15,291 nucleotides of DNA from Aphodosoma sp044433285. GTDB taxonomy: Bacteria > Bacteroidota > Bacteroidia > Bacteroidales > Paludibacteraceae. This document shows, in pieces, positions 9,082-15,265 of this stretch. The notes beneath the pieces are model-generated. The model searched no databases. It saw only the letters and a program-made list of their open reading frames with translations, and had not been told where the DNA came from. Position 1 is the stretch's first letter; the number at the start of each line of letters is the position of its first letter. The position numbers were made by a program, and so were the translations under genes. The stretch spans positions 1 to 15,291 of the forward strand of contig JAWXTU010000056.1 in the NCBI GenBank assembly GCA_044433285.1, in the 5' to 3' direction.

Positions 9082-9855
9082 ATGAAGATATCAATAATTA
9101 CAGCTACTTATAATAGTGGCTCGACACTTCGTGACACTATAGAGAGCGTATTAAATCAAACCTACAAAGATATAGAGTATCTAATTGTTGATGGGGCAAG
9201 TACAGACAATACTCTTAAGATTGCTCAAGAGTATAAGCCTTATTTTAAAGGTAAAATGCGAATCATTAGTGAACCTGACAAAGGCATCTATGATGCAATG
9301 AATAAAGGTATTACTGCAGCAACTGGAGATGTTATTGGCATTCTTAATTCTGACGATTTTTATACCTCAAATAATATCCTGGTAAAAATAAAAAATGTAT
9401 TTGAGATGAATGAGGTAGATGCTGTTTATGGGGATATCCATTTTGTAGATAATGATAATTTAAATAGATGTGTACGTTACTATTCTTCTAAAAATTTCAG
9501 ACCTTGGAAAATGCGAATGGGTTACATGCCCGCTCACCCATCGTTCTACTGTAAAAAAGAGGTTTATAATAAATACGGTGTATTCGATTGCTCCTTTAAA
9601 ATTGGGGCAGATTTCGAAAATCTACTAAGATTTATATTTGTAAATAAAATCAAGACTAAATATGTCGCATTGGATTGTGTAACTATGCGTACTGGAGGCG
9701 TTTCAACTTCAGGTATTAGTAGTCACAAACAGATATTTAACGACCATATGAGGGCTTATAAGAAGAATAATATCAACTCTAACTGGTTACTTGAGGGGTC
9801 AAGATATATCTTAAAGGCTTATGAATTATGTTTGCAGAAAATTGGAATATTGTAA
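9082..9855 (+). CDS. glycosyltransferase family 2
   Basis: A 257-residue GT-A fold enzyme. The N-terminal SIITATYNSGSTLRDTIESV (4-23) and YLIVDGASTDNT (33-44) are the nucleotide-binding part. The metal-binding acidic motif is NSDDF (89-93), preceded by DKGIYDAMNKGI (66-77), the typical GT2 substrate loop. MPAHPSFYCKKEVYNKYGVFD (149-169) and the later acidic GADFENLLR (175-183), with D177 as likely catalytic base, complete the family pattern. It is the only inverting GT2-type enzyme in the window; the others are GT-B. It should add one sugar to the repeat unit at the membrane, and fucose or another sugar is possible. A 21-base gap precedes it and nine bases follow before gmd. It marks the 3' end of the AT-rich transferase block. 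Confidence 0.92.
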   Translation: MKISIITATYNSGSTLRDTIESVLNQTYKDIEYLIVDGASTDNTLKIAQEYKPYFKGKMRIISEPDKGIYDAMNKGITAATGDVIGILNSDDFYTSNNILVKIKNVFEMNEVDAVYGDIHFVDNDNLNRCVRYYSSKNFRPWKMRMGYMPAHPSFYCKKEVYNKYGVFDCSFKIGADFENLLRFIFVNKIKTKYVALDCVTMRTGGVSTSGISSHKQIFNDHMRAYKKNNINSNWLLEGSRYILKAYELCLQKIGIL

Positions 9856-9864
9856 TAAAAAATA

Positions 9865-10941
9865 ATGAGAAAGAAAGCATTAATAACAGGAATCACAGGT
9901 CAAGATGGATCGTTCTTGGCGGAGTTTTTATTAGAAAAAGGTTATGAGGTTCACGGAATAATTCGTCGCTCATCATCTTTTAATACAGCTCGTATCGAGC
10001 ATCTATATCTCGATGAGTGGATACGTGATATGAAGAATAAAAAACTTGTCAATCTTCACTATGGTGATATGACAGATTCAAGTTCTCTTATTCGAATAAT
10101 ACAAGATGTTCAACCAGATGAGATCTATAACCTTGCTGCTCAATCGCACGTTAAGGTATCGTTCGATGTTCCAGAATATACCGCTGAATGTGATGCAGTT
10201 GGTACACTTCGTATGTTAGAAGCAGTACGTATATTAGGGATGGAACAAAAATGCCGAATATATCAAGCATCAACCTCTGAGCTTTTCGGTCTTGTACAAG
10301 AAGTTCCTCAAAAAGAGACAACACCATTCTACCCACGCTCTCCATACGGTGTTGCAAAACAGTATGGCTTTTGGATCACTAAAAACTATCGCGAGTCGTA
10401 TGGAATGTATGCAGTAAATGGTATTCTTTTCAACCATGAATCAGAGCGTCGAGGTGAGACTTTTGTAACGCGCAAGATCACACTTGCAGCAGCACGTATA
10501 GCGCAAGGATTTCAAGATAAGTTATATCTCGGAAATATGGATTCTCTTCGCGACTGGGGTTATGCAAAAGATTACGTAGAGTGTATGTGGATGATCTTAC
10601 AGCACCCAACACCAGAGGATTTTGTTATCGCAACAGGTGAATATCATACAGTGCGTGAGTTTACAACTCTAGCGTTCAAAGAGATCGGTATCGAGCTTCG
10701 TTGGGAAGGTGAGGGAGTAGATGAGAAGGGTATCGACGTGGCAACAGGCAGAGAGCTAGTAGCCGTAGACCCTAAATTCTTCCGTCCAGCTGAGGTTGAA
10801 CAACTATTAGGAGATCCAACAAAGGCTAAAACGCTCCTAGGTTGGAATCCTACACAAACATCTTTCCCTGAGCTTGTAAAGATTATGGTTGAGCACGATA
10901 TGAAGTTCGTTAAAAAACTTCATTTGAAATCTGAAAAGTAA
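9865..10941 (+). CDS. gmd: GDP-mannose 4,6-dehydratase
   Basis: Converts GDP-D-mannose to GDP-4-keto-6-deoxy-D-mannose, the first step to GDP-L-fucose, in the cytoplasm. The 358-residue length is normal for the family. It is an extended short-chain dehydrogenase: G-I-T-G-Q-D-G (9-15) binds NADP(H), NLAAQSHVKVSF (89-100) is the conserved Gmd stretch, T137/E139 in STSELFG (136-142) and Y161/K165 in YGVAK form the catalytic set, and NHESERRGETFVTRKI (190-205) is the signature substrate/tetramer segment. DWGYAKDYVE (230-239) is likewise typical. It starts nine bases after the GT2 stop and its stop overlaps the fcl ATG (TAATG). Base composition is markedly higher in G+C than in the transferase genes upstream (30 of 60 bases at 10441-10500). 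Confidence 0.97.
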   Translation: MRKKALITGITGQDGSFLAEFLLEKGYEVHGIIRRSSSFNTARIEHLYLDEWIRDMKNKKLVNLHYGDMTDSSSLIRIIQDVQPDEIYNLAAQSHVKVSFDVPEYTAECDAVGTLRMLEAVRILGMEQKCRIYQASTSELFGLVQEVPQKETTPFYPRSPYGVAKQYGFWITKNYRESYGMYAVNGILFNHESERRGETFVTRKITLAAARIAQGFQDKLYLGNMDSLRDWGYAKDYVECMWMILQHPTPEDFVIATGEYHTVREFTTLAFKEIGIELRWEGEGVDEKGIDVATGRELVAVDPKFFRPAEVEQLLGDPTKAKTLLGWNPTQTSFPELVKIMVEHDMKFVKKLHLKSEK

Positions 10942-11864
10942 TGAATAAAGAGGCAAAAATATATATTGCAGGACACAGAGGAATGGTCGGATCGGCTATT
11001 CTTCGTAACCTGCAATCTAAAGGGTACACAAACTTCGTGTTGCGTACTCATAGTGAGTTGGATTTAACCTCTCAACAGCAGGTAAATGAGTTTTTTGAGG
11101 CTGAGAAGCCCGAATATGTGTTTCTTGCTGCTGCAAAGGTAGGCGGTATCGTTGCAAACAACTCATATCCTGTGCAGTTCTTCTACGAGAACTCAATGAT
11201 TCAGAATAATGTGCTTCATGCTGCATATCTTAATGGTGTTAAAAAGCTGATGTTTTTAGGTAGCTCGTGTATCTATCCAAAGATGGCGCCGCAGCCAATG
11301 AGCGAAGATGCACTTCTTACAGGATTGTTAGAGCCAACAAACGAGGGGTATGCTATTGCTAAGATCTCAGGTATCAAAATGTGTGATTATTACCGTAAAC
11401 AATATGGTTGTGATTTTGTGAGTGTTATGCCAACAAACTTATATGGTACAGGCGATAACTATCACCTCGAAAACTCACACGTGTTGCCAGCACTGCTTCG
11501 TAAATTCCACGAGGCAAAAGAGACAGGAGCAAAGGTTACACTTTGGGGCACAGGCTCGCCATATAGAGAGTTTTTGCATGCCGATGATATGGCAGATGCT
11601 ACTATTTTCTGCATGATGAATTACTCTGATTACGGTCATGTAAACGTAGGTTCGCAGTCAGAACTAACGATCAGAGAGCTTGCTGAGATGGTAGCTGAGG
11701 TTGTTGGTTTTAAAGGCGATATCGAATGGGATTCGACAAAACCCGATGGTACACCACGCAAGTTAATGGATTCAGCGAAGCTATACAACATGGGTTGGAA
11801 GCCATCTATCTCACTTAGAGAGGGGATTGAGAGAACATACGAGGAGTTTAAAGCCACACTATAA
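10941..11864 (+). CDS. fcl: GDP-L-fucose synthase (GDP-4-keto-6-deoxymannose epimerase/reductase)
   Basis: Carries out the 3,5-epimerisation and 4-reduction that turn the Gmd product into GDP-L-fucose (also called WcaG). The 307 residues match the family. G-H-R-G-M-V-G (11-17) is the NADPH-binding loop. The catalytic residues known for E. coli Fcl align with a +1 offset: S108, C110, Y137, K141 and H180, seen in GSSCIYPK, EGYAIAK and NSHVLPALLRKFH. PTNLYGTGDNYH (164-175) and REFLHADDMA (209-218) are also hallmark stretches. Translation is coupled to gmd by the TAATG overlap, and manC begins three bases after the stop, so the three genes form one GDP-sugar cassette. Confidence 0.97.
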   Translation: MNKEAKIYIAGHRGMVGSAILRNLQSKGYTNFVLRTHSELDLTSQQQVNEFFEAEKPEYVFLAAAKVGGIVANNSYPVQFFYENSMIQNNVLHAAYLNGVKKLMFLGSSCIYPKMAPQPMSEDALLTGLLEPTNEGYAIAKISGIKMCDYYRKQYGCDFVSVMPTNLYGTGDNYHLENSHVLPALLRKFHEAKETGAKVTLWGTGSPYREFLHADDMADATIFCMMNYSDYGHVNVGSQSELTIRELAEMVAEVVGFKGDIEWDSTKPDGTPRKLMDSAKLYNMGWKPSISLREGIERTYEEFKATL

Positions 11865-11867
11865 AAG

Positions 11868-13220
11868 ATGCAAATAATTTTACTATCAGGTGGCTCTGGT
11901 AAGCGCCTATGGCCTTTGTCAAATGATGCACGATCGAAGCAGTTTCTGAAATTGCTTCAAACGGAAGATGGCGGTTTGGAGTCGATGGTGCAGCGTATCG
12001 TTCGTCAGATCGAAGCCTCTGATATTGAGGCTCAACTGACAGTAGCAACGAGCGAGTCTCAATACGATTCAATCGTAAATCAGTTAGGAAAGAGCGTCGA
12101 TGTTGTCACCGAACCTATGCGTCGTGATACATTCCCTGCTATTGCCCTCTCTGCAAGCTATCTTCTTAAAGAGAAGGGGTACAGCAAAGATGAAGTTGTG
12201 GTAGTGATGCCTAGCGACTCGTATGTAGAGGCTGGATATTTTGAGACTATAATCAAAATGGCAAAAGCTGTTGAAGATAATGCCGCTGAGATGGTGCTTA
12301 TGGGTATAACGCCAACCGAACCCTCAACTAAATTTGGGTATATTGTGCCTAACAAAACAACGGGGGATATTATAACAGTTAATCGCTTTACAGAAAAACC
12401 CGATGAAGAGACCGCAAAAGAGCTTCTAAAACAAAATGCTGTTTGGAATGGAGGTGTATTTGCATTCAGACTAGGGTACATTGAGAAGATAATTGATAAA
12501 TATATTCAAGCGGACTCATTTACAGAGATACGTAACCGATACGAAGAGTTTCCAAAAATCAGTTTCGATTATGAGGTTGTTGAAAAAGCACAATCTATAG
12601 CTCTTGTAGCATATAGTGGAGCGTGGAGCGACCTTGGTACTTGGAATAGCCTATCAAAAAAGATTGAGAATAGAACCATCGGTAATGATGTAGTTGATAA
12701 TTCGACAAACACTCATATAATAAATGAGTTAGATACACCAATAGTATGCTTAGGAGTTGAAGATCTAATAGTTGTAGCAAGTCCCGATGGGATCTTAGTA
12801 AGTAAGAAAGAGGCAAGCACAGGACTAAAGTCTTATGCCGATAAGTTTACTGCACGTCCAATGTATGAGGAGCGAAGATGGGGAACATATCGAGTGATGG
12901 GACACGAGCACTTCAAGGATGGGCACAATGCACTCACCAAACTATTACATCTCAAGGCAGGCTGTAACATTAGCTATCAATACCACAATCATCGTGAAGA
13001 GATATGGACATTTGTCGATGGTGAAGGTATATTAATCCTTGACGGTGAGAGAATCGAAGTGAGTCGAGGCTATATAGCTCATATCAAAGCTGGTCAAAAG
13101 CACGCAGTAAGAGCAATCACAGACCTGCAAATCATTGAGGTGCAATCAGGCACGAATCTCGTCGAAGAAGATATTATTCGTCTTAATTGGGAGTGGGGAA
13201 ACTCAAAAACAGACAAATAG
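11868..13220 (+). CDS. manC: bifunctional mannose-1-phosphate guanylyltransferase / mannose-6-phosphate isomerase
   Basis: Makes GDP-mannose from mannose-1-phosphate and GTP; the C-terminal part is the type II phosphomannose isomerase domain that interconverts fructose-6-P and mannose-6-P. The N-terminal nucleotidyltransferase has LSGGSGKRLWPLS (6-18) and RSKQFLKL (22-29), MPSD (114-117), FGYIV (156-160), FTEKPD (174-179) and NGGVFAF (194-200). The C-terminal cupin covers about 330-440: RRWGTYRVM (336-344), metal-binding H373, H375 and E378 in YHNHREEIW, and H412. At 450 residues it is slightly shorter than E. coli ManC (about 478), yet all expected motifs are present, so both activities are plausible. 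It follows fcl by three bases. Phosphomannomutase (ManB), which provides mannose-1-P, is not in this window. Confidence 0.94.
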   Translation: MQIILLSGGSGKRLWPLSNDARSKQFLKLLQTEDGGLESMVQRIVRQIEASDIEAQLTVATSESQYDSIVNQLGKSVDVVTEPMRRDTFPAIALSASYLLKEKGYSKDEVVVVMPSDSYVEAGYFETIIKMAKAVEDNAAEMVLMGITPTEPSTKFGYIVPNKTTGDIITVNRFTEKPDEETAKELLKQNAVWNGGVFAFRLGYIEKIIDKYIQADSFTEIRNRYEEFPKISFDYEVVEKAQSIALVAYSGAWSDLGTWNSLSKKIENRTIGNDVVDNSTNTHIINELDTPIVCLGVEDLIVVASPDGILVSKKEASTGLKSYADKFTARPMYEERRWGTYRVMGHEHFKDGHNALTKLLHLKAGCNISYQYHNHREEIWTFVDGEGILILDGERIEVSRGYIAHIKAGQKHAVRAITDLQIIEVQSGTNLVEEDIIRLNWEWGNSKTDK

Positions 13221-13937
13221 ATGTTTTTTAGTCGCAAAATATCAGCTGAAAAGCTATTAAATAGTTTTACTGACTGCCATAGCCATATTTTACCAGGTGT
13301 GGATGATGGTGTGCAGACTTGCGATGAAGCATTGCAAATACTCTCATTTTACGAGGATCAAGGTGTTAAAAAAGTGATCTTCACTCCTCATATTATGGAA
13401 GATATACCTAAGAACAGTGCTGAATTTTTACGTACTGAATTTGCTAAATTCCAACATCTTTATAACGGAGATATAGAACTAACTCTAGCAGCAGAATATA
13501 TGCTTGATAGTGGTTTTAATAAACATCTAAAATCTGGTGAGCTACTTTGTTTATTTGATAATTATCTATTGGTAGAGATGTCGTATGCTGTTGCAACAGT
13601 TGATTACACATCAATAATTTATGAGATAATGAGTCGAGGATATTTTGTTGTATTAGCGCATCCTGAACGATATTTATACTTCAGAAAAGAGGAGTATAGA
13701 GAGCTAAAGGATATGGGAGGTATGTTCCAACTCAACTTTCCATCACTCTTTGGAGTATACGGAAAGAGTGTTCAAGCGCGCGCTAAATGGCTTTTAGAAA
13801 CATCATGTTATGATTTTGTTGGTTCAGATATTCATAATTTCAAACATTTCTCCAATACTCTTAATCGAGGAAAGTTAAGTAAGTCTCATATTGGTTTAAT
13901 TAAGAATATAAATAATAGAAATTGGAGTCAGCTATGA
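13221..13937 (+). CDS. PHP-type protein-tyrosine phosphatase, CpsB/YwqE family
   Basis: A 238-residue metal-dependent phosphatase of the PHP superfamily that regulates capsule and exopolysaccharide assembly by dephosphorylating the BY-kinase (Wzc/CpsD type). The metal ligands are visible: H20 and H22 in DCHSHILPGVDDG (18-30), D28/D29, H57 in FTPHIM, E92 in AAEYM, H147 in LAHPERY, and D203/H205 in GSDIHN. Length and motif order match CpsB of streptococci and YwqE of Bacillus; Bacteroidetes capsule loci commonly carry a homologue. It starts directly after the manC stop and its stop overlaps the next small gene (ATGA). No kinase or Wza-type exporter is in the window, so the partner must be encoded elsewhere, probably upstream of base 1 or at another site. 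Confidence 0.93.
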   Translation: MFFSRKISAEKLLNSFTDCHSHILPGVDDGVQTCDEALQILSFYEDQGVKKVIFTPHIMEDIPKNSAEFLRTEFAKFQHLYNGDIELTLAAEYMLDSGFNKHLKSGELLCLFDNYLLVEMSYAVATVDYTSIIYEIMSRGYFVVLAHPERYLYFRKEEYRELKDMGGMFQLNFPSLFGVYGKSVQARAKWLLETSCYDFVGSDIHNFKHFSNTLNRGKLSKSHIGLIKNINNRNWSQL

Positions 13938-14065
13938 GTTGGGTATTATATATAATCATTGGGCTAATAATCTTATTTGTTTTGATAAACGCTCTATTCA
14001 AACGAGGAAATCATTATTGGACTCGTGAGGAGGATGAACATAATGAGAAATATCCAGAGGATTAG
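13934..14065 (+). CDS. small single-span membrane protein, 43 residues, unknown function
   Basis: I do not recognise this protein. It starts with ATG at 13934, inside the phosphatase stop (ATGA), and ends at TAG 14063-14065. The N-terminal half is one strong hydrophobic span (WVLYIIIGLIILFVLINALF, 3-22), followed by a basic KRG and a polar, acidic tail (TREEDEHNEKYPED, 30-43). The positive residues just after the span predict an N-out/C-in orientation under the positive-inside rule. It overlaps the VanZ-like gene by about 23 bases. The ATGA coupling, the clean membrane span and the absence of any other ORF in this space argue that it is real rather than random. It could be a small partner of the phosphatase or of the VanZ-like protein, but this is inference only. 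Confidence 0.55.
   Translation: MSWVLYIIIGLIILFVLINALFKRGNHYWTREEDEHNEKYPED
14027..14033 (+). promoter_or_regulatory. strong Shine-Dalgarno for the VanZ-like gene
   Basis: GAGGAGG lies nine bases before ATG 14043. It stands out because the other starts in this operon lack a purine-rich site and seem to rely on coupling. It lies inside the 3' part of the 43-residue gene, so it would let ribosomes reinitiate for the VanZ-like protein. Confidence 0.5.
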
Positions 14066-14447
14066 TATAATGAAAGTTGCAAAACCAGCTATTGTCATTG
14101 TTTTAATCTGTTATGTAGCTATTATAACTATATTGTTAACAGTGAAATTCCCTAGCGATATTATCTCAATAGGTATTGAAAATATAGATAAGATAGTACA
14201 CTTCTGTTTCTATTTTGGCTTGAATTTTCTTTTATTGCTCCTGCTTAAAATTCACACAGCGAAGGTGAGTATCAGCAGGATTATCTATATCACAGTAGTA
14301 TCTATTATCTATGGCTATATAATGGAGATAATTCAGCACTATGTAGGGCGAGACTTTGATGTTTATGATATAATAAGCAATACTGCTGGAGCATTAACAA
14401 GTTTGATCCCATATTACTACATAAAGCCCTGCTTTCAATCTAAGTAG
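14043..14447 (+). CDS. VanZ-like family membrane protein
   Basis: A 134-residue protein with about four membrane spans (roughly 15-34, 52-70, 77-95 and 108-126). The VanZ-like signatures are DKIVHFCFYFGLNFLL (49-64, the family's D-K-x2-H-F motif) and EIIQHYVGRDFDVYD plus NTAGAL (95-109 and 113-118, the E-x2-Q...GR-x-F/D-x2-D-x2-N-x2-G pattern). VanZ itself gives low-level teicoplanin resistance; most family members in polysaccharide loci have no defined function. The start is taken at ATG 14043 because GAGGAGG at 14027-14033 lies nine bases upstream; GTG 14025 and ATG 14034 are in frame but sit in or against that sequence. It is the last gene of the + strand operon and faces a convergent gene. 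Confidence 0.85.
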   Translation: MRNIQRISIMKVAKPAIVIVLICYVAIITILLTVKFPSDIISIGIENIDKIVHFCFYFGLNFLLLLLLKIHTAKVSISRIIYITVVSIIYGYIMEIIQHYVGRDFDVYDIISNTAGALTSLIPYYYIKPCFQSK

Positions 14448-14496
14448 CAACCCTGTTTAACTGATATTATGATCAACATACTGATTCCGATATACC

Positions 14497-14511
14497 CCTC
14501 ACCTTGTGAGG
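14497..14511. terminator. hairpin between convergent genes, possible bidirectional terminator
   Basis: CCTCAC-CTT-GTGAGG is a perfect six-base-pair stem with a three-base loop. It lies 50 bases after the VanZ-like stop and 28 bases beyond the end of the convergent minus-strand gene, where a shared terminator is expected. There is no clean T run on either side, so it is at best a weak intrinsic terminator. The rest of 14448-14538 shows no gene. Confidence 0.45.
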
Positions 14512-14538
14512 CATGTATTTGTTATCTGAAACAGAAGA

Positions 14539-15081
14539 TTATACCTTAGAATTAAATAGTGATATCCTACGGAATTCACCACATCGTTTGGCTATCTCAA
14601 GAGAGGCTTTACGTGCCCTTAATCCTGCCGATTTATTGTTGTTATTCAACTGTAAATCGGCATTTTCTGTGAATGTTGCGTATGTGATAGCTATCTGTTC
14701 TGCCAGAGTTTTCATCGACTTGCGGTTGATATACCACTGATTTTTATTGCGTCGCTGTTCTTTCTTCGCAACCTTTGCTTGATAGTGGGAACTATTCTCT
14801 TCCAGATACTCTTGTGCTAATCTTCCAGACTCTTTATCTTTGTGTTGGGCGGCGTATTGCTCAATCACACCCCAATCTTTACGAGTTTTAGGTTGTTTGA
14901 ATGTGAGCCAATTTAAATTGTCCATACGCAACGCTTCACTACGCACCTCCACTGGAAGTTCATAGCATTCTTTGCAAATTTGGCGTGAGCGTCCTCGTGC
15001 ATCAAATTTCTTTCGACTCTTCTCCTTGCCACACACTTTGCAGTACAATAACCTATGTTGTATCTTTACCAACGGTATCAC
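14539..15081 (-). CDS. zinc-ribbon protein with C-terminal Hc1 (histone H1-like) domain
   Basis: A 180-residue basic protein, started at GTG 15081 because an in-frame TAG lies just upstream (15091-15093). Residues 14-39 hold two cysteine pairs, C14-x2-C17 and C36-x2-C39, with a basic R/K-rich linker between them, the look of a treble-clef or HNH-like zinc ribbon. Residues 45-120 are charged and mostly helical, with no motif I recognise; 103-121 is very rich in K and R. Residues 123-178 (MKTLAEQI...YATF...NNKSAGLRARKASLEI...EFRRISL) match the pattern of the small Hc1/histone H1-like proteins of Bacteroidetes, which are normally stand-alone at about 55-60 residues. The likely role is nucleic-acid binding, in chromatin or regulation. 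There is no HNH catalytic motif, so nuclease activity is not supported. It is transcribed against the capsule operon. Confidence 0.75.
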   Translation of the reverse strand: MIPLVKIQHRLLYCKVCGKEKSRKKFDARGRSRQICKECYELPVEVRSEALRMDNLNWLTFKQPKTRKDWGVIEQYAAQHKDKESGRLAQEYLEENSSHYQAKVAKKEQRRNKNQWYINRKSMKTLAEQIAITYATFTENADLQLNNNNKSAGLRARKASLEIAKRCGEFRRISLFNSKV

Positions 15082-15095
15082 ATTTAGTATCTATG

Positions 15096-15103
15096 CAAAT
15101 ATA
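15096..15103 (-). promoter_or_regulatory. candidate Bacteroidetes -7 element for the zinc-ribbon/Hc1 gene
   Basis: Read on the minus strand, this is TATATTTG, a perfect match to the Bacteroidetes -7 consensus TAnnTTTG. It ends 15 bases before the GTG at 15081, so transcription would begin only about 7-10 bases before the start codon. No good TTTG -33 element is seen at the usual distance; the corresponding place is an A/T tract (15121-15128). A chance match is possible in such AT-rich DNA. Confidence 0.4.
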
Positions 15104-15128
15104 ATAATACCAACTGAAATAAAAAAAT

Positions 15129-15145
15129 CCAAATCTCTTATTTGG
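15129..15145. repeat. inverted repeat CCAAAT-N5-ATTTGG
   Basis: Perfect six-base arms around CTCTT. The right arm overlaps the first unit of the decamer array. It lies about 30 bases upstream of the candidate -7 element of the minus-strand gene, where an operator would be effective. A related copy lies exactly 60 bases further along (15189-15202). Confidence 0.6.
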
Positions 15146-15180
15146 TACTTTTTGGTATATCCTGGTACTTCTTGGAACCT
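15141..15180. repeat. array of four tandem 10-bp repeats
   Basis: The four consecutive units are TTTGGTACTT, TTTGGTATAT, CCTGGTACTT and CTTGGAACCT, with consensus yTTGGTACTT. Units 1 and 3 share TGGTACTTyTTGG (12 of 13 bases) at an exact 20-bp offset. A 10-bp period keeps each unit on one helix face, as in multi-site operators. The region lies between two divergent genes and is not coding in any convincing frame; a 10-base period is also incompatible with coding repeats. Confidence 0.7.
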
Positions 15181-15188
15181 CAAAATAG

Positions 15189-15202
15189 CAAATCGTTATT
15201 TG
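15189..15202. repeat. inverted repeat CAAAT-N4-ATTTG
   Basis: Five-base perfect arms around CGTT. It resembles the inverted repeat at 15129-15145 and bounds the decamer array on the other side. Its right end (TTTG, 15199-15202) could also be the -33 element for the gene at 15266. Confidence 0.5.
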
Positions 15203-15226
15203 TGAAATAATATGCTGTTATTTTCG
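15199..15226 (+). promoter_or_regulatory. tentative promoter for the gene starting at about 15266
   Basis: TTTG at 15199-15202 is followed 16 bases later by TATTTTCG at 15219-15226, one mismatch from the Bacteroidetes -7 consensus TAnnTTTG. The spacing is slightly short. The predicted transcription start would fall near 15232, about 35 bases before ATG 15266. Confidence 0.3.
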
Positions 15227-15265
15227 CCCACGATCATTTATTTATTCACAATTAAAGATGCAGAG

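Noticed and set aside
11143..11152. GGCGGTA resembling an ops/JUMPstart element
   Set aside because: It is inside fcl, coding for the conserved KVGGIV stretch, and lacks the full ops consensus; an ops site would be expected in the leader of the operon, outside the window.
12158..12481. Minus-strand open frame of 107 residues inside manC
   Set aside because: It lies fully within manC, whose motifs are intact across this part; the reverse-frame protein shows no recognisable pattern. The same applies to the other antisense frames inside the + strand genes.
14513..14740. + strand frame opposite the zinc-ribbon/Hc1 gene (and a second at 14972-15205)
   Set aside because: Both are shadows of the minus-strand gene, whose cysteine pairs and Hc1-like pattern are clear, and the second also runs through the decamer repeats.
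15258..15260. ATG 15258 as start of the right-edge gene
   Set aside because: This frame meets a stop after seven codons (TAG 15279-15281).
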